A DNA stretch of 32,444 nt from an uncultured Kiritimatiellota bacterium (GCA_934667425.1 CAKULV010000036.1:1-32444), one strand, 5' to 3'; shown: positions 9,201 to 17,196, numbered from the stretch's first letter. Notes: generated from the letters alone by a model not told the origin. Numbers and translations are program-made.

Positions 9201-9661
9201 GCGCCATCTTCGCGATCACCAACAAGGATGCGTTCGCCACAAGTTCATCAATCGCGCTCAAGGGGAACGCCAAGCTCTACGTCGGCGAATATACGCTTGC
9301 GGACCTGACGGCACCATTCAGGTTCATGGGCGGCACCGTGACGGGTGAGCTACCTCGGTATGCGATTCCCGAAGGGAAGCTTGTGGTCGATGCGAACGAC
9401 ATCCTCTCAGGCGAGGCGAATACGCTTGCAGGTAACGGAAACATTACGTTGCCATCCTCCGTCACGCTTCTGAACGGAGAGCGGTTGCGCGAAGCCTTTG
9501 CCTCGGATCCGTCGAAACGCCGATTCAAGTTGCTTGAGTTGCACTCCAAGGACATAGACACTCCGCTCGCTGTCCATGGCGTTCCCGATGGCTGGCACGT
9601 CTCGCGCATCGGAACGACATTGCGTCTTGCCCGTTCTGGAAGCATGGTCATTCTTCGTTAG
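6206..9661 (+). CDS. Large secreted beta-strand-repeat (PATR / T5SS-PEP-CTERM-repeat type) protein 1
   Basis: This 1151-residue exported protein is predicted to fold mostly as a beta-helix. A signal peptide (about residues 1-24, ending SALLAA) is followed by the G-x-WSDGTRW motif typical of these proteins. PATR-like strands include GALTLDSSFAGKLRLGG (about 376) and GSLVFDVANTYTGPTVLDS (about 975). A T5SS/PEP-CTERM-associated-type repeat, GTLTIDGAGTTFHVGG, lies near residue 763. There is no C-terminal autotransporter barrel and no PEP-CTERM anchor. The protein ends GWHVSRIGTTLRLARS then GSMVILR, closely matching the end of the 19440-23369 protein. ATG 6206 follows AAAGGA at 6191-6196; the TTG at 6179 that overlaps the previous stop is rejected. 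Likely role, by inference: surface adhesin or scaffold. Same operon as the flanking enzymes. Confidence 0.82.
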   Translation: MDMNGKHFVAWLIGLAVPSALLAATVTYDMNGSGGWSDGTRWVGGLVPYVGDTVVIPSGRAYVGDADRSILTNVIVNLADAGSVLCVTNAAAWNPAFKANSLRGGGTLEIDSLAANEIVFCTPLANFTGDIVVKHGRAVGIYTTQALGRNTALAGETTYANPPPGKVVICRGATLDVTGYGNVKSFPDFSLGFKEIHLSGNYASVQSAVYNPVGAISIEQWNAGTLTQAVANVVLDDDAWLSGHVGGNLGIGGASADNPGRLDLCGHDLYLSGNSGRAWTLFLSNALVTNSVPGQGGRIYVDSGGMKSAHTLQVGENVVFDRNVRIVLGTTGVLALDNAHDMEIAAQIEVNRDGPSIVFLKDGASDVTFAGDILGNGALTLDSSFAGKLRLGGDNSGFTGTIYLAGSGVGPTLVLERPEAMPSKSSYTVRGGTLVARMKNFTREQYLALVNAVSYANDSVGDGRLVSSVTMDPSGLPNDSLDFVLASDEIANAEAAIGIGASGTVRMTALPADRRMRFAAWDGVLSFGCGGNVGEMLATGFSGGTGGEIRIDGVAIDMGTNALWIGASAPVGDAALGQVTVTNALVTRTTETEDMATYEGFEVGAFASGLLSIADSCVTNRLHVGIGAAGCGAALLRNSNFATWGSRNMSTAQNCLMLGYGGHGALEMDATELYSPTYAIFGYDGFGSGVAVQKGGRFMAGHPITGGVEDTPTQVHVGCHKGRTAGRVVGQWWLKDGAYACSSHQSFVAGIGSDGSVDKQTYGTLTIDGAGTTFHVGGPIGVGQSYDSTGIVNLKDGGTLRAKTFWGASSGRNGKSYVNFVGGTYEYTGWGATRLFGISPDADNELDRSMTRVTVYAGGGAIELSSSQKDRMFGQPIHGATGRGIVSIPWADSEKVFVGAPAVVIEGDGIGASAMANYDPDTRTVSGFTVTSPGCDYTMATAYVLQGPVTNAVIDLSNALAENAPDGGMTFRHTNTGSLVFDVANTYTGPTVLDSVHASAIFAITNKDAFATSSSIALKGNAKLYVGEYTLADLTAPFRFMGGTVTGELPRYAIPEGKLVVDANDILSGEANTLAGNGNITLPSSVTLLNGERLREAFASDPSKRRFKLLELHSKDIDTPLAVHGVPDGWHVSRIGTTLRLARSGSMVILR

Positions 9662-9663
9662 TC

Positions 9664-10797
9664 ATGAGCTTTAGTCCTTTATCCTGTGATCTGACGCGTG
9701 CGGACGTTCTCCGGGCCTTGGCAGGGTCTGCCATGGGCCTGTTGGCCCATGGTTGCCGGTGGTGTGCGGATGACGCGGCATCGCGCTTCGCGGCGGCATT
9801 TAGGCTTTTGCGTTCCGATGTGGATGGCGGATTGGTGACGGCAGGCGTACTTGCGGCGGATGGTTGCGAGTCGGCGGCTTGCGGGTGGCGGCGATTTTCA
9901 AGGGAACGGATCCCGATTACCGTTGATTCTCTTTTTGACGTTGCATCCGTCACCAAGCCGCTTGTCGCGGCGGCTGCGGCAAGGTTGGTGGCGGCCGGTC
10001 GGCTGGATCCGAATGCGCCGTTTACCGAGTATCTGCCGGAGCATTGCCTGGGGAAGTCGTGCGAAGTGACTGTGGCGGATCTGGCGACTCACGCATCTGG
10101 CTTCGATAACCTCGACAACTATGATGACGTCAGGACGGTGGAGTCATCGGAGGCGTTCTTTGCGCGTTTCATGCAAAGCCGTCCAGAACGGCCTCGCCGA
10201 CGGTATTTCGATTACCGATGCCACAATTATATACTGCTTGGTTTTGTTTTGGAGGCGGTAAGCGGGAAGCGCTTGGATGTGGCTTGCCGGGAACTTGTCT
10301 TCGAGCCGTTGGGAATGCGCGACACGCGTTGGGGGCCGATCGCCAATCCTGTGCGAGTGGTCGAACAGTCCCCGGCGTTCGTCAACACAGTGAACGCCCC
10401 GGGAGTAATCAACGACGAACGTGCGCGTTTTGTCGCACGTCCGATCGGAAACGCCGGCGTCTATGCGACGGCGGACGACCTTTTGGCGTTCGTTTCGGAC
10501 CTCGCCCGGCGGCAACGGTTTGAAAAGGCATATTACGACCTGCTGTTGACTCCGTCATTCTCCGCGCCGTCCCTGGTTGGCGGCGCATGGCGCATGCGGT
10601 CGTTTGGCTTCGACATGACGCCAGACCCGTCGTTGACCGGCTATTCGGCCCGTGCCGTCCGCCATTCAGGCTTTACGGGGCAGACGGTCATTGCCGACCC
10701 AGACCGTGCGTTTGCGGCCGTTGTCCTTACGTCGCGCAATTGCGACCATCGCGTTGGGGTGCGCCATCGCAACAGGATATTGTCGGCACTTGTTTGA
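9664..10797 (+). CDS. Serine hydrolase of the class C beta-lactamase / PBP-like family
   Basis: This 377-residue protein belongs to the PF00144 family, whose members are D-aminopeptidases, esterases and peptidoglycan-active hydrolases. The nucleophile motif SxxK is S95-V-T-K98 in FDVASVTKPLVAAAAARL. The Tyr-x-Asn region aligns as Y184-R-C186 in FDYRCHNYILLG, so the usual Asn is replaced by Cys. The third motif region is HSGFTGQTV near the C-terminus. The start ATG is two bases after the preceding stop and has no ribosome site, so translation is probably coupled. The N-terminus (TRADVLRALAGSAMGLLAHGC) looks like a degenerate Tat-type or lipoprotein signal but lacks the twin arginine and a valid lipobox. 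A deacetylase or esterase acting on glycans or muropeptides is possible; the substrate is unknown. Confidence 0.85.
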   Translation: MSFSPLSCDLTRADVLRALAGSAMGLLAHGCRWCADDAASRFAAAFRLLRSDVDGGLVTAGVLAADGCESAACGWRRFSRERIPITVDSLFDVASVTKPLVAAAAARLVAAGRLDPNAPFTEYLPEHCLGKSCEVTVADLATHASGFDNLDNYDDVRTVESSEAFFARFMQSRPERPRRRYFDYRCHNYILLGFVLEAVSGKRLDVACRELVFEPLGMRDTRWGPIANPVRVVEQSPAFVNTVNAPGVINDERARFVARPIGNAGVYATADDLLAFVSDLARRQRFEKAYYDLLLTPSFSAPSLVGGAWRMRSFGFDMTPDPSLTGYSARAVRHSGFTGQTVIADPDRAFAAVVLTSRNCDHRVGVRHRNRILSALV

Positions 10798-10834
10798 GAT
10801 AAGGGATATCATTGAAATGGAGTGGCAGGAAAAG

Positions 10835-12769
10835 ATGCAGAAGAGGAATGTGGTGTGTGTGTTTGTGGCGGCATTGTCGCTCGCGGCAGGGGCGGCTGAA
10901 CTGGTCGTTAACGGATCATTCGACGAAGGGAGGGCGGGATGGTCCCCGCGTGGACTTTTCGCATTTGATTCGCGAGGCGGTCAGAACGGCACCGCCGGAC
11001 TTCGTTGGAAAAATTCGGACGCCAAGGCCTATCAGCTCGTCTCGCAGTCCCTGAAGCTCAAGACGGGAATGAAGTATCGCTATTCGTGCTGGGCGAGGCA
11101 GCGCGGCATGGCGTCGAGCGCCACGTTCACGGAACGCAACAGGCCTACGACATGCGGCATCTGCATCGGCTGGAACGATGCGGACGGGAAGTGGATCGCC
11201 GAGGTATCGCAGAACATACGCACTCTCTCGGATTGCGACTGGACGAAGCTTGAAGGCGAAACGCCGCCGATGCCGGCTAACGCAAAGACATTCAACGTAT
11301 CGCTGTACGTAGGCCGCAGCTGCACCGGCGAGGCCTGGTTCGATGACGTTTCGGTAGAGCCGGTTGAGGTGGAGCCTGTGACCTTCCTGGCTTCGTCGGT
11401 CTACCGCGATGTGGCTACCTCCGGCGAGACTGTTGAGTTCAGGGCCGTTCTGAAAATCGACGATGAAGCAACGCCATTGTCTGGTCTGAAGGCTGAATTC
11501 TCGTTCGAGGGCGAGGACGGCGCGTTTTCGGTGGCGCCTGATACGTTCACGGCGCAGTCCGCGTCGGTTAAGGTTCCGGCGAGGCGTCTGAAGTCCGGTG
11601 GTTCTGCCGTGCGCTTCGCGCTTTCCGAAGCGGCGTCAGGAAGGGGGGTGGGCAGGGCAACGCTGCCGTTTGCGCGAGTCGATGAGTTGCCCCGCAGGAA
11701 GGCGTGGATTGATCGGCACAATCGCCTTATTGTGGATGGGAAGCCATTCTTCCCTCTTGGAATGTACCTGTCGCACGTCAATACGAACCAGGTTGACGCC
11801 TATGCGAAAGGGCCTTGGAACTGTGCGCTGCCATATGTGGGCGGCAAATGGGCCGATCTCGACTACATGGCGTCGAAGAGCCTCAAGGTGATCTACGGGC
11901 TGCACGAGTACTGGGCCAACTTTGGGCGTACGCCGCGCTTCAAGACAGAGGAGGAAGCCTCGGCGGCCTGTCGGCGAACCGTATTGTCCGTAAAGGATCA
12001 TCCGGCGATCATTGCCTGGTACTCGCTGGATGAAATGCCGCTCAAGTTCATGCCGAGGATGCTGGCGCGGCAGAGGATGATGCGGGAGATAGATCCTGAT
12101 CACCCTACATACGCAGTGCTCTACCAGTTCTACCAGATCCGCGAATACATGCCTGTGAGCGACGTGCTCGGTACGGATCCGTATCCGATAGGCGATGGTT
12201 CGATCAGCCTGCCGACAGACCATGCGCGGACGGTGCGCGAGGGGACGTTCGGGATGAGGGCGATGTGGCAGGTTCCACAGGCGTTCGACTGGGGATGGTT
12301 CGTGTCTCCGCAGGAATACCCGAATCGCTGCCGCCTGCCGACGGCCGAGGAGGCCCGCTCGATGACATGGCAGTCCATCGCCGGCGGTGCCAACGGCATC
12401 GTCTACTGGGCGTACCACTACATCCATTGGAGGCTTAAGGGAGAAGCCTATGACAACTTCTACGGTGCGTACTGTCGCGTGGGCGAAGAGGTGAAGCGTT
12501 TTATCCCGCTCATCCTGTCCGTCGAGCCGTCTGCGAAAGTGCTGTCTTGTCCAAAGGCGGTCGCCTGCCGTGTCTGGAGCATGGGCGGCAAGGCGCATTT
12601 GCTGATATGCAACGCGACGCGTGAGCCGGTGGATGGGAGCATTGTGCTTGACCAGCCATTCTCGACAGTCCGTTGTGAACTTGATTCCGCAGATGCAAAG
12701 GTAAAGGGCCCATCTGTATCGTTCAGACTGAAGCCCATGGGCGTAACCATGCTTCATCTTGGGCGATAG
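10835..12769 (+). CDS. Secreted TIM-barrel glycoside hydrolase with N-terminal carbohydrate-binding module (paralogue B)
   Basis: At 644 residues this protein is the same length as the 4248-6182 protein and has the same architecture: signal peptide (MQKRNVVCVFVAALSLAAG), CBM_4_9-like beta-sandwich (LVVNGSFDEG to CTGEAWFDDVSVEPVE), Ig-like domain, then a TIM barrel starting at NRLIVDGKPFFPLGMYLSHV. Glu400 in AWYSLDEMP corresponds to Glu403 of paralogue A. GTDPYPI, WQVPQAFDWGWF and GGANGIVYWAYHY are shared positions, and both end with GVTML. I chose ATG 10835 for its AGGA four bases upstream and clean signal peptide; ATG 10817 is in frame and has AGGGA ten bases upstream. The copies have diverged well beyond recent duplication, which suggests different substrates. 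Specificity is unknown. Confidence 0.75.
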   Translation: MQKRNVVCVFVAALSLAAGAAELVVNGSFDEGRAGWSPRGLFAFDSRGGQNGTAGLRWKNSDAKAYQLVSQSLKLKTGMKYRYSCWARQRGMASSATFTERNRPTTCGICIGWNDADGKWIAEVSQNIRTLSDCDWTKLEGETPPMPANAKTFNVSLYVGRSCTGEAWFDDVSVEPVEVEPVTFLASSVYRDVATSGETVEFRAVLKIDDEATPLSGLKAEFSFEGEDGAFSVAPDTFTAQSASVKVPARRLKSGGSAVRFALSEAASGRGVGRATLPFARVDELPRRKAWIDRHNRLIVDGKPFFPLGMYLSHVNTNQVDAYAKGPWNCALPYVGGKWADLDYMASKSLKVIYGLHEYWANFGRTPRFKTEEEASAACRRTVLSVKDHPAIIAWYSLDEMPLKFMPRMLARQRMMREIDPDHPTYAVLYQFYQIREYMPVSDVLGTDPYPIGDGSISLPTDHARTVREGTFGMRAMWQVPQAFDWGWFVSPQEYPNRCRLPTAEEARSMTWQSIAGGANGIVYWAYHYIHWRLKGEAYDNFYGAYCRVGEEVKRFIPLILSVEPSAKVLSCPKAVACRVWSMGGKAHLLICNATREPVDGSIVLDQPFSTVRCELDSADAKVKGPSVSFRLKPMGVTMLHLGR

Positions 12770-12779
12770 GCTTTGCCTC

Positions 12780-12808
12780 TTGCGCCACATTTGCTGTTTT
12801 GATATTAT
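12780..12808 (+). promoter_or_regulatory. Candidate extended -10 promoter before the third glycosidase-like gene
   Basis: TTGCGC (12780-12785), a 17-base spacer and TATTAT (12803-12808) with TG one base before it (12800-12801). The -35 is weak but the extended -10 compensates. It would start transcription near 12815, about 30 bases before the ATG at 12846, and could also serve the downstream two-component genes. Confidence 0.45.
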
Positions 12809-12845
12809 CGTGGCAGTTTTAAACCAAAAGTCGATGAGGATGAAT

Positions 12846-15014
12846 ATGGTGCGGATGATTGCCTTGATTGCGGGAGTCGTGTTTACGACCTGTGCCGTTG
12901 CAAATCGTAGTGACGTGGTGATAGAGAATGCCCGGATGAAGCTCGTGATAGGCGGCGACGCTCGCGCCAAGTCGCTCGTGGTAAAGGCGACCGGGCGGGA
13001 GATGCTTGACGTCACGGAGGACATTCCGGTGTTTTCCGTTGTTCAGGACCGTCCATTCAACAATGAAGTGAAGCTCCTGTTCGCTAACAAGCGCACTGAA
13101 TACCGGGCCGACCGTGTGCGCCGCGAAGGAGATTGCCTGTTCGTCGGCTTCGAGCAGGTTTCCTACGAGGCGAAGATACATGTCGCGGAGCGTCCCGGCT
13201 ACGTCGTTTTCGAGCTTGTGGACTTTCCACTCGGCCCGAAGGGGAACAACAATCTCACGATGACGTATCCCCCCGTGGACGTCATGCGGATCCTCAACCT
13301 GCCTGTAAAGTCGCAGGCACATTTCGGCGATTGGCTGAACGTAAGCTGGGATGATTCGTCCGCGCTGTCGCTGTTCGCGGCGGAACCGATGACATGGATA
13401 GAGAACACACGGCGGCACGGATTCCGTCTTATGACGGCAGAGGCCCACCGTGGCATCCGCTTGCGCGGGACCAAGGCTGTGCTTGTCGCATCGGCCACTT
13501 CCGATTTCCTTGACCAGATGGATGCGGTGGAAGCGGATCTCGATCTGCCGCGTGGCGTCAAGAGCCGCCGCGATCCGAGAATGCGCCAGTCGATCTACTG
13601 GACAGGTTCCGTGAATCCTTCGAATGTAGACGAGCACATCGCCCTTGCGAAGCGCGGCGGATTCACCAAGATGCTCATCTACCACACTTCGGTTTGCGAG
13701 CATCCCGGGGACTACATCGCCATCGGGGACTACAATCCGGATCCAAGGCTGTATCCAAACGGCTATGCGTCGATCCGCGAAATGGTCTCGAAGATAAAGG
13801 CCTCTGGGATAACGCCCGGTCTGCACGTCCTGCAGACGTTCATCGGCTTCGATACGCACTATGTTTCGCCCGTTGCGGATTCGAGGCTGAACCTGAAGCG
13901 GCACTTCACGCTGTCAAAGCCGTTTGGGGCGTCAGCTTCAGGGGACCTTTACGTACAGGAAAATCCTGTCGATTCGCCGACCAACACGAAAAGCCGCATC
14001 CTTGCGTTCGGCGGCGAGCTTCTTGAGTATACGGGATTCACCACGGAGCGTCCCTACAGGTTCACGGGCGTGACCCGCGGCGCGAAGAAGACCCGAGTGG
14101 TCGATCACCCGCAGGGGCAGATTGGCGGCTTGCTTGACGTCTGCGAATTCGGGGGAAGGAGCTGCTACATCGATCAGAATACCGATCTGCAGGACGAAAT
14201 CGCAGACAAGATCGCAAAGGTGTACGACTGCGGCTTCGAGTTCATGTACAACGACGGTTCCGAGGGCGTGAATGTGCCGCAGGGCATACATGTCGCCAAT
14301 GCCCAGTACAGGATATGGAAAAAGCTTGCGAAAAAGCCCTTCTTCACGGAAGGCGCGGCGAAAAGCCACTTTGGATGGCATCATCAGGGTGGGGCAAATG
14401 CATTTGACAGGTTTCCCCCGGAGGTGTTCAAGGACATGATAGTGCGCTGGCCGCTATACGAGGCTCCTATAATGCGCGAGGACTTCACGCAGGTGGATTT
14501 CGGGTGGTGGGGCATATATCCGCCGAGCGACAAGACAATTGGCATGCAGATGGACATGTGGGAGTTCGGAACGTCCAAGGCGGCGGCTTGGGATTGTCCG
14601 GCCACGATACAGTTTGCGTTGCAGACGGCGAAGAGCCATCCCCGCATGGACGATTTGCTTGAGGTGATGCGCCGCTGGGAGGATGTGCGCGCGAAGAGGT
14701 GGCTTACGCAGCGGCAGCGCGAGATGCTGAAGGATCCCAAGAGGGAATTCCACCTTTTCAAGAATGAGTCGGGCGAGTATGAGCTTTGCGAGATTGAATT
14801 GCTCGCGTCTCCAGCCGGGGCGAAGCACCTTCGCGGATTTCTCTTCGAGCGTGCCGGCAAGCGGGTGGTCGCCGCCTGGCACACGTCGGGCAGAGGAACC
14901 CTCACATGGGCGCTTGGTGCAAGGGAGCCCATTGCCGGGCTGAAGTACTACGCGACAGGGAAGACCCGCGATGAGGTGAGAACCGCATGGGCTGAGGCGA
15001 TGCTTGTGGATTGA
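12846..15014 (+). CDS. Secreted glycosidase-like protein (TIM-barrel), family not recognised
   Basis: This is a 722-residue exported protein. I use the ATG at 12846 because GAGGA (12835-12839) sits six bases upstream and MVRMIALIAGVVFTTCAVA is a good signal peptide; ATGs at 12834 and 12840 are also in frame. An N-terminal beta-rich domain (to about residue 240) resembles the supersandwich that precedes many glycosidase barrels. From about 250 (IYWTGSVNPSNVDEHIALAK) the pattern is that of a beta/alpha barrel, with GFTKMLIYHTS, GITPGLHVLQTFIGFDTHY and CGFEFMYNDGSEG, where Asp470 is a candidate catalytic acid. A barrel-end segment, MREDFTQVDFGWWGIYPPS, and a small C-terminal beta domain follow. 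I cannot place it in a numbered family. Its position between paralogue B and a two-component system supports a role in the same glycan pathway. Confidence 0.6.
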   Translation: MVRMIALIAGVVFTTCAVANRSDVVIENARMKLVIGGDARAKSLVVKATGREMLDVTEDIPVFSVVQDRPFNNEVKLLFANKRTEYRADRVRREGDCLFVGFEQVSYEAKIHVAERPGYVVFELVDFPLGPKGNNNLTMTYPPVDVMRILNLPVKSQAHFGDWLNVSWDDSSALSLFAAEPMTWIENTRRHGFRLMTAEAHRGIRLRGTKAVLVASATSDFLDQMDAVEADLDLPRGVKSRRDPRMRQSIYWTGSVNPSNVDEHIALAKRGGFTKMLIYHTSVCEHPGDYIAIGDYNPDPRLYPNGYASIREMVSKIKASGITPGLHVLQTFIGFDTHYVSPVADSRLNLKRHFTLSKPFGASASGDLYVQENPVDSPTNTKSRILAFGGELLEYTGFTTERPYRFTGVTRGAKKTRVVDHPQGQIGGLLDVCEFGGRSCYIDQNTDLQDEIADKIAKVYDCGFEFMYNDGSEGVNVPQGIHVANAQYRIWKKLAKKPFFTEGAAKSHFGWHHQGGANAFDRFPPEVFKDMIVRWPLYEAPIMREDFTQVDFGWWGIYPPSDKTIGMQMDMWEFGTSKAAAWDCPATIQFALQTAKSHPRMDDLLEVMRRWEDVRAKRWLTQRQREMLKDPKREFHLFKNESGEYELCEIELLASPAGAKHLRGFLFERAGKRVVAAWHTSGRGTLTWALGAREPIAGLKYYATGKTRDEVRTAWAEAMLVD

Positions 15015-15071
15015 TGCTTCAGGCAACTTGAGATGCAATGGAGGACAGGAAGGGCAGAGGGCGAGTCTGAA

Positions 15072-15752
15072 ATGAATGATCTGGCTTCCATAGTCGTTGT
15101 TGAGGACGATGCCGTGATACGCACCGTGCTGGAGATGGCCCTTGCGGCCGAAGGGTTCACCCAGGTCGCAAGTTGCGCACGGGGCGACGAGGGCCTTAAG
15201 GTGATACGCCTTCGCAAGCCAGACCTTGTGCTGCTGGACGTGATGCTCCCAGGGCTGGACGGCTTTTCGCTGTGCAAGTCCGTGCGTGGCGACGCATCGC
15301 TTTCGGACACGCGCATAATAATGCTCACCGCGCGAACGCAGAGCGAGGACATCGTACGGGGCCTTGAATGCGGCGCCGACGATTATGTCACAAAGCCATT
15401 CGACCGGAAGGTTCTCATTGCTCGTATAAAGGCCGTGCTGAGGCGCGGCGGCATCGTATCGGCCAGTGCCGATTTCGATGGTCTCGTGCTCAATGAGGAT
15501 GCGCATACCGTCTCGCTGCATGGGGAATACATCAGGATGCCACTCGGGGAGTTCCGCATACTGTCGCTCCTTGCGTCTCATCGCGGGCGTGTGCTGTCAC
15601 GCGCCAGGATACTCGACTCCGTGCAGGGGGGCGACAGGTTTGCCACGGAAAGGACGATTGACGTCCAGATTGCGAACATACGCCGAAAGCTGGGGCCTTG
15701 GGCGGAACACATCGAGACGATTCGCGGAGTGGGATATAGGGTCAAGCCGTGA
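15072..15752 (+). CDS. OmpR/PhoB-family response regulator
   Basis: This 226-residue cytoplasmic two-domain transcription regulator is the partner of the kinase whose start overlaps its stop. The receiver domain (about 1-120) has the acidic pair in VVVEDDA, the phosphoacceptor Asp56 in LVLLDVMLPGLDG, the Thr in MLTART and the Lys in YVTKPF. The winged-helix DNA-binding domain (about 135-226) has GEFRILSLLASHRGRVLSR, ERTIDVQIANIRRKLG and IRGVGYRVKP. I start at ATG 15072, eleven bases after AGAGG (15056-15060); ATG 15033 would add 13 residues of poor character. It lies 57 bases after the glycosidase-like gene and may be co-transcribed with it. Nearby targets are plausible but unproven. Confidence 0.93.
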   Translation: MNDLASIVVVEDDAVIRTVLEMALAAEGFTQVASCARGDEGLKVIRLRKPDLVLLDVMLPGLDGFSLCKSVRGDASLSDTRIIMLTARTQSEDIVRGLECGADDYVTKPFDRKVLIARIKAVLRRGGIVSASADFDGLVLNEDAHTVSLHGEYIRMPLGEFRILSLLASHRGRVLSRARILDSVQGGDRFATERTIDVQIANIRRKLGPWAEHIETIRGVGYRVKP

Positions 15753-16963
15753 AACTGCCAAATGCGGATCTGCTGCCCTCGCTGCTCGTCGCGATTGCCC
15801 TCGTCGTTGCGGCCACCGTTTTCGTCTCCGAGACCGATTCGTTCCGCAAGGCGGTCGCGGAATGGGCGTCTCGCGATCTGGCGTCAAGGACGGAACTTGC
15901 CGCAGCGACGCTTTTCGAGCCTTTGAGGACGGGGGACTTCAGGCAGATACATGAATTTGGGGCGTCATGCTCCGCCGAAGGTGTGCGGCTTACCATATTC
16001 AGCGGTCCAGGCGGAGTGGTGTTTGACTCTGTCGGCAGGCCGTCAGACCAGGCTGAGTCGATATACGCCACGCGCCATAGCGGCGAATTTAGCGTTAGGC
16101 TCGGCATTCCGATAGAGCGGGTTATGGCGCCGTACAGGCGCGCGCGGTATGGATTCTTGCTTGCGGCAATTGTCGGCGGTTCAGGGGTGATGCTGGTGCT
16201 GCTTTTCACGGTGCGGCAGCGGAGCCGGATGCGCGAACTTGCGCGTGAGCGAGATTCCCAGCGCAGGCTTGTCGAAGAGATGAAGAGGGTGGAGGCGTTC
16301 AGGCGCGACTTCATTGCGGACGTGTCGCATGAGATAAAGACCCCGTTGACAGGAATCATCGGCTCTGTGGATCTGCTGATGTCGGAAGATGTCCCAGAGG
16401 CCATGAGGCCTCGACTGCTCACTATGGTGAAGGCAGAGTCGGAACGGCTCAATGCGCTTGCCCAGGGGATATTGTCCCTTTCCAGATTGGAGCAGGACGG
16501 CATGGCCGCTGACATGTCTGACGTCAATCTTTCGGAAATAGTCAATGATGCCGTTGGGCGGCTTCGTCCATTGGCGGCGGACAAGGGGATCGACATTTGC
16601 GTTGACGTCCCTGGCGAATGCGTTGTCAGGTGTGACGGGCAGCTGGTGTCCAGCGCGGTATCGAATCTCGTCGCCAATGCGATCCGACATTCCGGCTCGA
16701 AGGATGTCGTAGTGCGACTTTCCGCCGAGAGCGGCACGGCCGCAGTCACCGTCGAAGACCATGGCGTGGGGATTCCGCCCGGAGAGCAAAAGCGGGTGTT
16801 CGAAAGATTCTACCGGGTGGATCGGGCGCGAAGCGCCGATACGGGCGGCGCCGGGCTGGGTCTTGCCATTGTCCGCCGCATAGCGCGGCTTCATGGCGGC
16901 GACGTGAAGCTTGAGCAGCCTCAGCCCACTGGATGCCGATTCATCCTCTCGATCCCGCGATGA
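15749..16963 (+). CDS. PhoR-like sensor histidine kinase
   Basis: This 404-residue membrane kinase phosphorylates the adjacent regulator. A GTG start overlaps the regulator's TGA by four bases, indicating translational coupling. The sensor part has TM1 (about 9-27), a periplasmic segment of about 105 residues and TM2 (about 134-155; FLLAAIVGGSGVMLVLLFTV). The HisKA box is DVSHEIKTPLTGI with His194. The ATPase domain shows an N box (SNLVANAIRHSG), G1 (VEDHGVGIP), F box (FERFYRVD) and G2 (GGAGLGLAIVRR). The periplasmic part is too small to be a full sugar-binding domain, so the signal is unknown. The stop codon abuts the 232-bp repeat: the repeat begins at the very next base. Confidence 0.94.
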   Translation: MKLPNADLLPSLLVAIALVVAATVFVSETDSFRKAVAEWASRDLASRTELAAATLFEPLRTGDFRQIHEFGASCSAEGVRLTIFSGPGGVVFDSVGRPSDQAESIYATRHSGEFSVRLGIPIERVMAPYRRARYGFLLAAIVGGSGVMLVLLFTVRQRSRMRELARERDSQRRLVEEMKRVEAFRRDFIADVSHEIKTPLTGIIGSVDLLMSEDVPEAMRPRLLTMVKAESERLNALAQGILSLSRLEQDGMAADMSDVNLSEIVNDAVGRLRPLAADKGIDICVDVPGECVVRCDGQLVSSAVSNLVANAIRHSGSKDVVVRLSAESGTAAVTVEDHGVGIPPGEQKRVFERFYRVDRARSADTGGAGLGLAIVRRIARLHGGDVKLEQPQPTGCRFILSIPR

Positions 16964-16964
16964 T

Positions 16965-17069
16965 CCGGCGAATGTCGGCAAGCATCCGCATACGCTTTCG
17001 CTGTACCTCGCGAACGCAACCGGCGGCGTGCTGTTCTCCGGTGCGCTACTGGAGGCTGTCGGAGACTGA
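16965..17069 (+). pseudogene. 3'-terminal remnant of a DUF4838 gene
   Basis: The last 34 codons and stop of a gene equivalent to 23399-25780 remain (PANVGKHPHTLSLYLANATG, then GGVL..., ending LLEAVGD). Against the intact copy there are three amino-acid changes (D to N, S to G, A to V) plus silent changes. The fragment has no start of its own and follows the kinase stop after one base, so it is a dead gene tail. Confidence 0.85.
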
Positions 17070-17078
17070 TGGCCTTGG

Positions 17079-17195
17079 TTGCTCCATAGGCCACAGATGC
17101 GAATGGGCCCTGCGATAGACAAGCGGAGTGACGCCTTCCGCTTCTCGCATTCGTACGCAGAGGTGGGACGTGCACGAGTATCCGCATCGGAACGC
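17079..17195 (-). pseudogene. 3'-terminal remnant of a XylR-like regulator gene
   Basis: On the minus strand 38 codons match the C-terminus of the intact regulator (AFRCGYSC to AHSHLWPM), which is the last part of the AraC helix-turn-helix domain. The original stop codon is lost by two changes (TAA became CAA), so the frame reads on to 17046. The remaining half of the helix-turn-helix cannot bind DNA alone. Confidence 0.85.
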
Positions 17196-17196
17196 T

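Larger units (their letters stand above)
16964..17195. repeat. 232-bp direct repeat, left copy
   Basis: This block aligns without gaps to 25675-25906 in the same orientation with about 9 differences (about 96% identical). The last ~95 bases are identical. It begins at the base after the kinase stop. It carries only the 3' end of the DUF4838 gene and, facing it, the 3' end of the XylR-like gene. No terminal inverted repeats or transposase are visible. Confidence 0.95.

Noticed and set aside
10652..10834. Upstream extension of glycosidase B into the serine hydrolase gene
   Set aside because: The extension overlaps the serine hydrolase in another frame. The signal peptide and equal length with paralogue A place the start at 10835.
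11636..13024. A 462-codon minus-strand frame across the end of glycosidase B and the next gene's start
   Set aside because: It mirrors two real plus-strand genes, spans their junction and promoter, and has no recognisable protein character.
16964..17195. Insertion sequence or MITE as the source of the 232-bp repeat
   Set aside because: No terminal inverted repeats or target-site duplications are seen, and the content is plain gene 3' ends in codon phase.
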